DNA of 32,589 nt, taken from positions 1-32,589 of the forward strand of contig JAHQVR010000332.1 in assembly GCA_019634245.1 (NCBI GenBank). The letters run 5' to 3'. Below the pieces are notes generated by a model. That model was given only the letters and a program-made list of their open reading frames with translations, had not been told where the DNA came from and did not search any database. Source of the stretch: Gammaproteobacteria bacterium (GTDB lineage: Bacteria; Pseudomonadota; Gammaproteobacteria; Granulosicoccales; Granulosicoccaceae). How positions within the stretch are numbered: the stretch's first letter is position 1; the number at the start of each line of letters is the position of its first letter. The translations under genes were made by a program, and so were the position numbers. Of this stretch, positions 1 through 7,838 are shown piece after piece.

Positions 1-375
1 CACGAACGATCTAATGGAAAACTCGGCTCTGTAGGATTCTGTTGGGGTGGCGGTACCACAAACTTTTTGGCTGTGAACATGGGCGATGATTTACAGGCTG
101 GTGTGCCATTTTATGGGGCAGCTCCTGAGAGCGCCGATGTGGCGAAAATATCAGCGCCTCTTATGATTCAATCCGCAGAAGAAGATAAACGAATCAATGC
201 CATGTGGCCAGATTTTGAAGCTGCGCTAAAAGCGGAAAACGTCAGCTATGAGCGGCACGTTTATCCGGGTACAAAGCACGGCTTTCACAATAACTCGACA
301 CCACGCTACAACGAAGAACAAGCCAAGGCTGCTTGGGAAAGAACAGTGGCTTTTTTCAATCAACATTTGAGTTGA
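1..375 (+). CDS. Dienelactone hydrolase family protein (3' part only)
   Basis: This is the C-terminal 124 residues of an alpha/beta hydrolase of the dienelactone hydrolase (carboxymethylenebutenolidase) family; the 5' end lies left of the window. The reading frame is open from base 1. The nucleophile elbow GFCWGG is visible with Cys at residue 14 (bases 40-42), which is the Cys nucleophile of this family rather than Ser. The other triad members are probably the Asp in SAEEDKRIN (about residue 62) and the His in KHGFHN (about residue 93), both in the expected order and spacing. Family members hydrolyse dienelactone or other lactones and esters in the cytoplasm. The true substrate cannot be told from sequence. 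The gene is followed by about 260 non-coding bases, so it is probably not co-transcribed with the dehydrogenase operon downstream. Confidence 0.9.
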   Translation, partial: HERSNGKLGSVGFCWGGGTTNFLAVNMGDDLQAGVPFYGAAPESADVAKISAPLMIQSAEEDKRINAMWPDFEAALKAENVSYERHVYPGTKHGFHNNSTPRYNEEQAKAAWERTVAFFNQHLS

Positions 376-435
376 CCGCTCAGCCAGGACGAATGGATTC
401 GTCCAATCCACGCACTATAAGGTAAGGCCGTAATT

Positions 436-634
436 GGCTACAGCCAGCATCTGCTCACCTATGCGCCCTACTCACACCATACAACCCCACTCACGGTGGG
501 TTAAGCAGAAATTTCTCTATACTAGCTCCAAGGCTGTAAAGGGCTAGAGCCAGCGCCTGCTCACCTATTCGCTTTGCTCACACCAGACAACTGCACTCAC
601 GGTGGGTTAGGCAGAAATTTCTCTATACTAGCTC
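436..634. repeat. Tandem direct repeat, two copies of 93 bp (436-528 and 542-634), period 106 bp
   Basis: Two copies align without gaps at an offset of 106 bases and differ at about 11 of 93 positions. The last 23 bases of each copy (506-528 and 612-634) are identical and include the palindrome AGAAATTTCT followed by CTATACTAG. Each copy holds GCTCACC (453-459 and 559-565). Copy 1 can fold a 5-bp hairpin, CCCAC/GTGGG (486-490 with 496-500); copy 2 has lost part of that pairing. Copy 2 ends two bases before the likely GTG start of the next gene. The repeat fills most of the 261-base gap 376-636, in which I see no gene. Its origin is unknown: it may be a duplicated promoter or leader, or an intergenic repeat element. 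Confidence 0.9.
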
Positions 635-642
635 TGGTGAGC
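624..642 (+). promoter_or_regulatory. Candidate -10 box (TATACT, 624-629) and start-codon segment able to pair with the repeat
   Basis: TATACT at 624-629 is one base off the -10 consensus and lies 8 bases before the GTG at 637, so a transcript from it would be nearly leaderless. No convincing -35 box is visible 16-18 bases upstream. The same TATACT occurs in repeat copy 1 (518-523). GGTGAGC at 636-642, which contains the start codon, is perfectly complementary to GCTCACC inside both repeat copies, so a longer transcript from upstream could hide the start. Both ideas are inference. Confidence 0.35.
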
Positions 643-1779
643 GTATCGACCAATACTCCTTCTGTCGTATCTAACAGCAGCACCCCGATCAGCGATTTCG
701 CCATTGTCGGGGGTGGTATTGTTGGTCTGTCACTGGCCTATGGCTTACTGAGGCTTGGCAAGCGCGTCTGCCTATTCGATGAAGGCGATATTGCGCTACG
801 CGCATCCCGTGGAAATTTTGGTTTGGTATGGGTGCAGTCCAAAGGCTTTAGTCAACCTGAATACAGTCATTGGACTCGGCGATCCGCCGCGCTGTATAAG
901 AAATTTTCTGATGAACTGCAAAACCACTCAGGGCTCGACATACTGCTCGAGCAAGACGGCGGTTTTACCTTCCACATGAATGAAGCCGAACTTGATGCAG
1001 ATCGCAAACGATTTGCAAACCACCAACAGACCATGGGGGGCGACTTCCCCTTTGAGGTTCTGGGGCACAATGCGCTAAAAGCCGAAGAGCCCAATATCGG
1101 TCCAAATGTAGCCGGTGCTATTTACTGCCCAGAGGATGGTCACCTTAACCCGCTTCGATTGCTTCAAGCTTTAACATCGGTCGTTGTTTCATTGGGAGGC
1201 GAGATAAAAACTGACTCAAAGGTCGCCACTGTCACTCCCTCTCACGGTGAATTTGTACTGAGCACAGTCGCAGGTCAGCACTATTCAGCAGAAAAAGTCG
1301 TACTAGCCGCCGGCCTAGGCGCACTCTCCTTAGGACCGGCACTTGGCTTTAAAACCCCCATCAGACCACAACAGGGACAAATACTCGTCACTGAGAAATT
1401 ACCCAAGCTGATACATCGACCGAACGTGGAAATCCGGCAAGTCAATGATGGCGGAGTACAGATTGGCGCATCACACTCAGAGGTGGGTTTCGAAGAAGGT
1501 ACCGACATTCGAACGATTGGCGAACTGGCGAACAATGCGATAAAAATGTTTCCCAAACTCCAGCGTGCTCAATTGGTTCGAAGTTGGGCCGCGCTACGAA
1601 TTTTATCGCCCGACGGATTGCCAATCTACCAACAGTCGGATCGATATCCTGGCGCTTACTTTGTCACGTGTCACAGCGGCATCACACTGGCAGCGGCACA
1701 CACCAAACTACTCTCTTTATGGTTGACTGAAGATCCAAAAGCACCTGACCTGTCGGTATTTAGCGAGGAAAGATTTTGA
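637..1779 (+). CDS. FAD-dependent oxidoreductase, DAO family (amino-acid/opine dehydrogenase catalytic subunit)
   Basis: A cytoplasmic or membrane-associated flavoprotein of the D-amino-acid oxidase fold (DAO family). An N-terminal dinucleotide-binding motif, FAIVGGGIVGLS, lies about 20 residues from the chosen start and is followed by the acidic end of beta-2 (CLFDEGD). A conserved C-terminal segment follows (YFVTCHSGITLAA). Together with the next two genes it matches the heteromeric dehydrogenases that include HcnC, opine oxidase subunit B and the D-hydroxyproline dehydrogenase subunits, in which this subunit oxidises the amine substrate. I start at GTG 637 (380 aa). The open frame reaches back to an ATG at 574, but that would encode the repeat as protein. 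No clear Shine-Dalgarno sequence is present. The stop overlaps the next start by 4 bases (TTGA). The substrate is unknown: a D-amino acid, opine, hydroxyproline or sarcosine-like compound. Confidence 0.82.
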   Translation: MSVSTNTPSVVSNSSTPISDFAIVGGGIVGLSLAYGLLRLGKRVCLFDEGDIALRASRGNFGLVWVQSKGFSQPEYSHWTRRSAALYKKFSDELQNHSGLDILLEQDGGFTFHMNEAELDADRKRFANHQQTMGGDFPFEVLGHNALKAEEPNIGPNVAGAIYCPEDGHLNPLRLLQALTSVVVSLGGEIKTDSKVATVTPSHGEFVLSTVAGQHYSAEKVVLAAGLGALSLGPALGFKTPIRPQQGQILVTEKLPKLIHRPNVEIRQVNDGGVQIGASHSEVGFEEGTDIRTIGELANNAIKMFPKLQRAQLVRSWAALRILSPDGLPIYQQSDRYPGAYFVTCHSGITLAAAHTKLLSLWLTEDPKAPDLSVFSEERF

Positions 1780-2078
1780 GTTTCAAGCGCGTTAACTCAG
1801 TCACTCCAGACGTGAAATTTAACTTCGATGACCAAGCTGTTTTCGGTTGTAAAGGTGATAGCGTCGCCGCTGCGCTATTGGGTGCAAATATCGCCATTCT
1901 AGGTAAACGAGGTGCTACAGAGAATTACAGAGCGCCGTATTGCATGATGGGAACGTGTTTTGATTGCCTAGTCAAGATTGATGGTGTCAGTGTTCAAGCC
2001 TGTCAAGTTGAAATTAGAGAAGGGCTCTGTGTTAGCTCTCTCCACTCCATCAGTAACCCAACGGACAGCCAGGATTGA
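1776..2078 (+). CDS. Small [2Fe-2S]-binding subunit (HcnA/Fer2_4 type)
   Basis: A 100-residue ferredoxin-like protein, the small gamma-type subunit of heteromeric amine or amino-acid dehydrogenases (HcnA, or the N-terminal Fer2_4 domain of sarcosine oxidase alpha). The motif region PYCMMGTCFDC (about residues 54-64) supplies three Cys in the spacing of a plant-type cluster, and the fourth is probably the Cys in SVQACQ about 12 residues later. Its role is electron transfer within the complex encoded by its neighbours. The start is a TTG overlapping the upstream TGA stop as TTGA, so translation is probably coupled. Its length agrees with free-standing family members. Confidence 0.85.
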   Translation: MSFKRVNSVTPDVKFNFDDQAVFGCKGDSVAAALLGANIAILGKRGATENYRAPYCMMGTCFDCLVKIDGVSVQACQVEIREGLCVSSLHSISNPTDSQD

Positions 2079-3457
2079 AAGACTTTGACGTCATTGTTGT
2101 CGGCGCAGGTCCTGCTGGCATGGCAGCAGCCAGCCTTGCCGCAGAACAGGGTGCAAAGGTCGCACTGCTCGATGAGCAGCCCTCAGTCGGCGGCCAGATC
2201 TACCGCAATGTCCTGCTCAGCGGCGCCGAACTGAAGACGATTTTGGGTTCAAACTATACTCGCGGCAGAGCGTTTGCTCAGCGGTTGCTGAACTCAAACA
2301 CAGAAATTATCCCGGGCTGTGTCGTTTGGGATATCGAACCAAGCGGCCTGGTTACTTATTCCAACAATAGCGATGCCCACCAAATTTCAGGCCAGTACAT
2401 TGTGCTGGCAACCGGCAGTATGGAGCGACCGGTACCCATTCCCGGCTGGACGTTACCAGGAGTCATGGGCGTTGGTGCTGCGCAAACACTACTGAAAGTT
2501 TCAAGCTTAATACCTGAAAATGCCGTACTAGCAGGCACTGGCCCGCTACTCTATCTTATGTCCAAGCAGCTCATCTCAGCAGGGGCGCCACCAAAAGCCA
2601 TCATTGAAACTCATACACCATACAACGCTTTTTATGCGATCACTGATCTACCTCACGCCTTAAGAGGCTGGAAAACGCTTTTAGAAGGTATGTCACTACT
2701 GAATTCAATAAGACGTGCCCAGATTCCAAGATATCGTTCGGCTAAAAACCTCCGCGCTATTGGCGATAGGCAGCTAACGGATATTGAGTTCAATACTGGC
2801 GATCGAACAGTCTCTATACCCTGCGATACTCTGCTACTACATCAAGGAATCGTTCCGAACACACAATTAACGCGTCTTCTAAACCTCGACCATGCCTGGA
2901 GCGAGCCACAGCGCTGCTTTTTCCCAAAAACTGATGAATGGGGTCAAAGCAACTTAACTAATGTTTATGTGGTTGGAGACGGTGCGGGGATTACCGGCGC
3001 TGAAGCTGCTACTTACGCTGGAAGAATTAGTGCTGCCGACATCCTTTACAGATTAGGCCTTGTCGATCATAAAAGGCGTAGTCAGGTTTGTCAGCAAGAG
3101 AAAAAAGCGCTTCATGGCGAACAAGCCGTTAGACCGTTTCTTGACAACCTATACCCACCAAGCCAACAAATAATCGAACCTGACGACAATGTTATTGTTT
3201 GCCGGTGTGAATCAGTCACCGCCGGAGATATACGTCAGTGCGCTAGGTTGGGTTGTGTGGGTCCTAACCAGACCAAAGCCTACTCTCGCTGTGGTATGGG
3301 ACCTTGTCAGGGGCGCTATTGTGCTCTAACCGTAACAGAGTTATTGGCAAAAGCTCACAACCGATCACAGGAACAAATAGGTAGCTATCGAATTCGTTCT
3401 CCGATAAAACCGGTTACGTTAGGTGAGCTTGCATCTTTAAAGATGGATACCCCATAA
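2075..3457 (+). CDS. NAD(P)/FAD-dependent oxidoreductase subunit with C-terminal BFD-type [2Fe-2S] domain (HcnB/OoxA type)
   Basis: 460 residues. The N-terminal FAD-binding motif is VIVVGAGPAGMAAA. A central second nucleotide-binding motif (LAGTGPLLYLM) is followed by the flavin motif VYVVGDGAGITG. The C-terminal region from about residue 365 carries CRCE and then CGMGPCQGRYC, the pattern of a BFD-like [2Fe-2S] domain. This domain order is typical of HcnB, opine oxidase subunit A and the alpha subunit of D-hydroxyproline dehydrogenase, which pass electrons from the catalytic subunit to an acceptor or the respiratory chain. The start is a TTG overlapping the previous stop (TTGA), as with the gene before it, so the three genes form one coupled operon. 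True cyanide synthase is unlikely (see rejected items). The frame ends 21 bases before a convergent gene. Confidence 0.87.
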   Translation: MKDFDVIVVGAGPAGMAAASLAAEQGAKVALLDEQPSVGGQIYRNVLLSGAELKTILGSNYTRGRAFAQRLLNSNTEIIPGCVVWDIEPSGLVTYSNNSDAHQISGQYIVLATGSMERPVPIPGWTLPGVMGVGAAQTLLKVSSLIPENAVLAGTGPLLYLMSKQLISAGAPPKAIIETHTPYNAFYAITDLPHALRGWKTLLEGMSLLNSIRRAQIPRYRSAKNLRAIGDRQLTDIEFNTGDRTVSIPCDTLLLHQGIVPNTQLTRLLNLDHAWSEPQRCFFPKTDEWGQSNLTNVYVVGDGAGITGAEAATYAGRISAADILYRLGLVDHKRRSQVCQQEKKALHGEQAVRPFLDNLYPPSQQIIEPDDNVIVCRCESVTAGDIRQCARLGCVGPNQTKAYSRCGMGPCQGRYCALTVTELLAKAHNRSQEQIGSYRIRSPIKPVTLGELASLKMDTP

Positions 3458-3478
3458 AGTAGCCATGGGGTCGAGCTA

Positions 3479-4243
3479 TCAAATCCAGCCACCATCCACA
3501 ACCAGCGTTTGATTGGTCACCGCCTTTGCACTATCTGACGCAAGCATGACAACCATAGCTGCCACGTCTTCGGGCTCAGTAAAACGATTCAAACATTGAA
3601 AATCTAATACCTGTTTTTCAAATTCTGGGGTCACCCATTTATCTAGCTGGCGTTGAGTTCTGACAAAACCCGGAAGAATACCGTTCACTCGAATTCCCGA
3701 AGGCCCTAACTCCCGCGCTAAGGCATGTGTCAAACCTTCAATTCCCGCTTTGGATACAACATACGCTGGAGCTTCTTCCAGTCCGATCCGCCAGGCAATC
3801 GAGCTCATATTCACGATGGCTCCGCAGCCTTTGTTTTTCATACCTGGGATGACGGCCTGCGCAGCGAAGAACTGATGATCGAGATTAACAGCGAGACGCT
3901 CTCGCCAATACTCAGGTGTCACGGATTCTAACGAGTGACGATCATCATTGGCAGCGTTATTAACCAGGACATCAAAATCACCGTAGACTTTGGCTGCCTT
4001 CCTAAAGCTGTTGGCTAAACCGTTTAGGTCGGTTAGGTCAAGCTGCTCAAAGCTGACATTACCCTTAAAATTCTCCAACAATGAACGTCCAGCAGCCTCA
4101 TCTCGGTCGAAAAACACGACACGAGAGCCCTGTTCATAAAAGGCTGCGACTATCGCAGCACCAATCCCACTGGCCCCGCCGGTAACTGCTACAGCCTTTC
4201 CTTCGAGATCTTTGTGAATCGCTTGTGCACCATGGGTCTTCAT
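3479..4243 (-). CDS. SDR-family NAD-dependent dehydrogenase (sugar dehydrogenase-like)
   Basis: A classical short-chain dehydrogenase of 254 residues. The Rossmann motif TGGASGIG is at 21-28. An Asp (residue 46) at the end of beta-2 (VVFFDRD) points to NAD rather than NADP. NNAA is at 95-98, the catalytic Ser at about 147-148, Tyr161 and Lys165 (YVVSK). The usual C-terminal tail ends VVDGGWI. Such enzymes oxidise aldoses, sugar alcohols or hydroxy acids in the cytoplasm. It is transcribed away from the IlvD/EDD-type dehydratase across a 51-base gap, a pairing common in oxidative sugar routes (sugar to lactone or acid to 2-keto-3-deoxy acid). The substrate is inferred only from that context. 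The ATG at 4243 has no strong ribosome site. Confidence 0.88.
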   Translation of the reverse strand: MKTHGAQAIHKDLEGKAVAVTGGASGIGAAIVAAFYEQGSRVVFFDRDEAAGRSLLENFKGNVSFEQLDLTDLNGLANSFRKAAKVYGDFDVLVNNAANDDRHSLESVTPEYWRERLAVNLDHQFFAAQAVIPGMKNKGCGAIVNMSSIAWRIGLEEAPAYVVSKAGIEGLTHALARELGPSGIRVNGILPGFVRTQRQLDKWVTPEFEKQVLDFQCLNRFTEPEDVAAMVVMLASDSAKAVTNQTLVVDGGWI

Positions 4244-4294
4244 TCTGGCAAAATTGGCCCTATTGAAATAACTCTATGATCTGAGCTGTAATCT

Positions 4295-6166
4295 ATGTCA
4301 AACAAGTCCAAAAGTGTGGTTTTTGATAATAACCCTGGTCGAAATGCGCAAACGTACGGGATTGCCCGAGAGCTGGGAGTCGATCCGGAGCTGATTCATG
4401 AGCCCTCCGTTGGGGTCATTGGGACCAAAGGAGACAGCCAGTGCTACATCGGAGTACAGCGTAAAGTCGAAGCTATTCATGAACATCTGCGTCAGCGCCT
4501 GGGTCGCGACGAAGGCCAAATGCCGTTACGCCTAGTCCAACCGGAATATACCGTAGCCACTTCCGATGGCATGCGAAACGGTACTCGTGAAATGCGGTAC
4601 TCGCTGATTGGTAGGGAGGTTACGCACGATACAGTGTGTGAGCACTTAAGCGCTAGTGGGCTAGAAGGCACAATTGCGGTGGTCGCCTGCGACAAGCCTC
4701 CGGTAGGCACCTTAGCAGCGCTACTCGAACACGATCGGCCGGCGATCATCATGTCCGACGGCCCCATTCGTCCCGGGCGCGACTCTGCCACCGAGCAGCC
4801 AATCGACATCATCTCAGCTTTTCAAGCCGCTGGTAATTCGGACGAAGCACTTAAAAAGCGTCTTGCCAAAGAAGCCTGCCCGGGTTATGGCAGTTGTGGT
4901 GGCATGTTTACTTACAACACGATGCAAACCTTTATTGGCGTGGTGGGTATGCAGCCTTTGCACATGGTAGCGCCACCGTCCGATGACCCACGACGAATGA
5001 AAGAGTTTCCAGAGCAGTTAGTGAACTACTTGCAGGGAATGATCGAACGTGGTGATACGCCCAGAGACATCGTTAGTCGAGACGCCATCAGAAATGCTGT
5101 GATCGTTTCGATGGCTGTTGGCGGCTCGACCAACGTTTTGTTACATGCCCCTGAGATTGCGCGCGCAAGCGGATTCGGTGACTTCGCAAAGGACATTATG
5201 TCTCCAGAAGAATTCAACCACCTCTCTCAACATGTGGTGCCTGTGTTAACCGATGCCCGTCCATACGGCTTGTATTCGATGGTAGATATCGATGAAAAAG
5301 GCGGTGTACAGGTGATTGTCAAAGCTCTATTGGATGCTGGCTTACTCAATGGAGACACGCTTACTTGCACTGGAGAGACGCTCTCCGAGCAAGTAGCCAG
5401 ACTAAACACGTCAGAACCTGATGGCACTGTGGTTTATCCAGTGGATAGACCCTACAAGCCCACCGGCGGCTTGCGAGTGTTGGGTGGCAATCTTTCGCCG
5501 GAGTTCAGCGCCGTACTAAAATTGGCTGGCGTGGAAGGTGGACTGGAAGACAACCGCTTTGCAGGCCAAGCGCGCATATTCAATGGCGAGCAAGATCTGC
5601 TGAATGCCTTGGAGACATCACCGGATAGTTTTTCTAATCACGATATGGTGATTGTGCGCTATGAGGGTCCAAGTGGTGCTCCCGGCATGCCCGAAATGCT
5701 CGATTCAACCTCACGAATTACCACTCTGTGTCGAGAAAAAGACATTGTTATCGGCTTGATGACCGACGGTCGTTTTTCAGGAGGGTCGGTCGGATTAGTC
5801 ATTGGGCATGTGGGCCCGGAAGCGGCCTTGGGTGGCCCTATCGCCTTAGTTCACGATGGCGATGAAATCGTCGCCGATTTGGATGCGAATGAACTTAACT
5901 GCACAGAGCTCAATGATCCGGCAACTCTGAAGGCCCGCAAAGCCACATGGGAGAAGGAAGTGGCCAACAATGGCGGCATTCACCCGCTGTGTGGAGAAGT
6001 CAATACTAGGCTACTCAACCGCATGCGGCTATCGGCCGTGTCGGCTGTTTATGGCGCTGGTATGCATCCTGACCGGGTGCTTTGGGTGCCTGAGCCACGC
6101 AAAGCTCACAACACCGGCTTTGTACCCCAGAACAAACACCGGCAAGGCACTCAAAAAGCGTTTTAA
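4295..6166 (+). CDS. IlvD/EDD-family dehydratase (probable sugar-acid dehydratase)
   Basis: A 623-residue [Fe-S] dehydratase. The expected cluster Cys are visible: Cys50 in GDSQCYIG, Cys132 in ACDKPPVG and Cys201 in SCGGMFTYNTM. Lys134 next to the second Cys corresponds to the carbamylated metal-binding Lys of this family. The C-terminal active-site loop TDGRFSGGSVG holds the conserved Ser. Family members remove water from dihydroxy acids (IlvD), 6-phosphogluconate (Edd) or free aldonic acids (xylonate, arabinonate, galactonate dehydratases) in the cytoplasm. The neighbours are an SDR dehydrogenase and a nearby sugar importer, with no branched-chain amino-acid genes, so an aldonate dehydratase is favoured. 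The protein is somewhat longer than most aldonate dehydratases. It ends 37 bases from the convergent FG-GAP gene. Confidence 0.85.
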   Translation: MSNKSKSVVFDNNPGRNAQTYGIARELGVDPELIHEPSVGVIGTKGDSQCYIGVQRKVEAIHEHLRQRLGRDEGQMPLRLVQPEYTVATSDGMRNGTREMRYSLIGREVTHDTVCEHLSASGLEGTIAVVACDKPPVGTLAALLEHDRPAIIMSDGPIRPGRDSATEQPIDIISAFQAAGNSDEALKKRLAKEACPGYGSCGGMFTYNTMQTFIGVVGMQPLHMVAPPSDDPRRMKEFPEQLVNYLQGMIERGDTPRDIVSRDAIRNAVIVSMAVGGSTNVLLHAPEIARASGFGDFAKDIMSPEEFNHLSQHVVPVLTDARPYGLYSMVDIDEKGGVQVIVKALLDAGLLNGDTLTCTGETLSEQVARLNTSEPDGTVVYPVDRPYKPTGGLRVLGGNLSPEFSAVLKLAGVEGGLEDNRFAGQARIFNGEQDLLNALETSPDSFSNHDMVIVRYEGPSGAPGMPEMLDSTSRITTLCREKDIVIGLMTDGRFSGGSVGLVIGHVGPEAALGGPIALVHDGDEIVADLDANELNCTELNDPATLKARKATWEKEVANNGGIHPLCGEVNTRLLNRMRLSAVSAVYGAGMHPDRVLWVPEPRKAHNTGFVPQNKHRQGTQKAF

Positions 6167-6203
6167 TCTGCACACGAAGGTTGGAATAATTGGCGGAGCC
6201 TAG

Positions 6204-7838
6204 CTATGGGTACCAATAGAGTGCCTCTGGCTCCCCTTTTGTTAGTTGCACAAAATTATTTGCAAACACTCGATAAGCATGGCTCCAATCACCGTCTGGC
6301 CATTGCACCCGAATCGTAGCTCTTTCGGCCACACCCAATCCGACATGCACAAACCCTAATTGCCCGGAGGCGTGTCCACCACCAATTTGAATGACACGGG
6401 ATTGAGTGACATTGCCTGTTTTGATCGAAAGTTTCGCCCCCACAGCGTTCACATTGCTTTTGCCGTTTTTCAGCTCAATAGCCAACCAATTGCCCATGGG
6501 CTTATGACCCCAATCGGTTTTGACTCCCTGGTTACGGAATAGGCTAACGTTGGCATTTCTGTTTATAACAATAAGATCGAGCATGCCATCAGCGTTAAAA
6601 TCGCTCACGGCAGCACCCCGTCCTCGCCGATCTAATGCAATACCGGCTTGTTCACCTCGCTCTACAAACTTTCCTAGTCCATCTCCCAGTAGCATATTAT
6701 CTGGATCGAATGCCGTGAAATCTGGCATCGCCTCAACATTCCCTTTGGCGATAAACAAATCTAAATGGGTATCATTGTTTAGATCAGCAAACTGTGTATG
6801 CCATCCGGTTGAGGGTTTGAGGTCGCTGCCGGTATAGGGTCGATGTGCGGTCATCTGTTTTTCATAAGCTGCGTCCCGATAGGTAGGCCTGTCCTCATCC
6901 GCATCTGGATCAAGCGTTTGCAACATCGTATCGCCCATCGAAGACAGCGCATATTCTGGCAATCCATCTTGATTTAAATCAGCTTCTGCAATTCCCATCC
7001 CCCAGATGCGCAACGGCTTCCAACCCTGAGACTTAGAATACAATCGCGGAGGCCTGCCAGGCTCAATGCGCCATAGCTGTTCCTGTCCACCCCGATAATA
7101 TTGCCGATCATTGGTGATGCGCAGCGAGGGTACTCCAGACTTATTCCAATCGGTAAATAAAATAGACAGGGTGCAATGTCCTGGATTCAACAAATGGACA
7201 TCTTGGTAAACCAATTCAGACGATGAGGAGGTGTTGGGACGAAACAATTCGTTAGCTTCGCACGTTCCCCAGGGCGTACCCGGTGCGCTTCTATCGACAT
7301 AGTGGCCGAAAGCCAGGGTCGGAAACAACGCATCCTGCTCCCAGGTAGCAGAAAATGCGGTACTCCAAGCCGAGCCACCCTCAAACCCATACTGGTTATT
7401 CGCTTTCTCAAAAGTACAATCAACCCCTCCTTTGAGTAGCAAATTTTCACCTAGCCTAAGCACGACCAAGTCAACAAATGCATCGTTATCAAGATTGATT
7501 GGATAGGCTCCAAGCACCTTAGACTGATCCTTTTCACTCAGGGTTAAAGCTTTTTTAAGATACTGAAGCTTGCCACCCGGTTTGGATTGATTGACAAACA
7601 ATTGTGCTTCACTGGTGCCACCGGCTAAAAACAAATCGGGCATTCGATCGCCATTGCAATCAAATACAGCCACTCCACCGCCTACAAAAAATTCCCAAGG
7701 CCCAGTGTAAGCGTGGGTAATACCGGCTTCAGAAGATTGTTCTATTAGGTGAGGTACATCGAATTGAAAATCATCGGCGTGACTGGTAAGCACAGACCCA
7801 CAGCCTAACAACAACGTGATTGACACACGACGAATCAC
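6204..7838 (-). CDS. Exported FG-GAP/VCBS repeat protein with C-terminal ASPIC/UnbV domain (CRTAC1-like)
   Basis: 544 residues with a short N-terminal signal peptide (hydrophobic ITLLLGCGSVL, likely cleavage near SHA-DD), so it is probably periplasmic or secreted. At least four beta-propeller FG-GAP blades carry calcium-type loops: DCNGDRMPDLF, DLNQDGLPEYA, DLNNDTHLDLF and DFNADGMLDLI. A fifth weaker one is NLDNDAFVDLV. The last roughly 90 residues match the ASPIC/UnbV domain, including GLGV and VQWPDGDW. The molecular role of such proteins in bacteria is not established; a calcium-dependent binding scaffold is plausible. The start is a GTG that overlaps the upstream gene's TGA (GTGA), so it is translationally coupled to the di-haem oxidoreductase gene and the two products probably act together. 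Confidence 0.88.
   Translation of the reverse strand: MIRRVSITLLLGCGSVLTSHADDFQFDVPHLIEQSSEAGITHAYTGPWEFFVGGGVAVFDCNGDRMPDLFLAGGTSEAQLFVNQSKPGGKLQYLKKALTLSEKDQSKVLGAYPINLDNDAFVDLVVLRLGENLLLKGGVDCTFEKANNQYGFEGGSAWSTAFSATWEQDALFPTLAFGHYVDRSAPGTPWGTCEANELFRPNTSSSSELVYQDVHLLNPGHCTLSILFTDWNKSGVPSLRITNDRQYYRGGQEQLWRIEPGRPPRLYSKSQGWKPLRIWGMGIAEADLNQDGLPEYALSSMGDTMLQTLDPDADEDRPTYRDAAYEKQMTAHRPYTGSDLKPSTGWHTQFADLNNDTHLDLFIAKGNVEAMPDFTAFDPDNMLLGDGLGKFVERGEQAGIALDRRGRGAAVSDFNADGMLDLIVINRNANVSLFRNQGVKTDWGHKPMGNWLAIELKNGKSNVNAVGAKLSIKTGNVTQSRVIQIGGGHASGQLGFVHVGLGVAERATIRVQWPDGDWSHAYRVFANNFVQLTKGEPEALYWYP

Noticed and set aside
436..634. CRISPR-like array
   Set aside because: Only two long copies with many differences and a 13-base gap between them; no short identical repeats, spacers or cas genes.
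574..636. ATG at 574 as start of the DAO-type gene
   Set aside because: It would translate repeat sequence as protein before the flavin motif and has no ribosome site; GTG 637 fits family length better.
637..3457. Hydrogen cyanide synthase hcnABC
   Set aside because: Domain types match, but the gene order is catalytic subunit first (C-A-B), not hcnA-B-C, and the same plan is shared by opine and hydroxyproline dehydrogenases. No feature is specific to glycine-to-cyanide conversion.
4492..4812. Antisense open frame of 106 codons inside the dehydratase gene
   Set aside because: It lies opposite a strongly supported coding region, has no ribosome site and resembles no family. The same applies to the other antisense frames within genes, such as 26859-27176 and 11069-11440.
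4295..6166. Housekeeping IlvD or 6-phosphogluconate dehydratase Edd
   Set aside because: No branched-chain or Entner-Doudoroff partner genes are nearby; the SDR and sugar-importer context favours an aldonate dehydratase. Not excluded.
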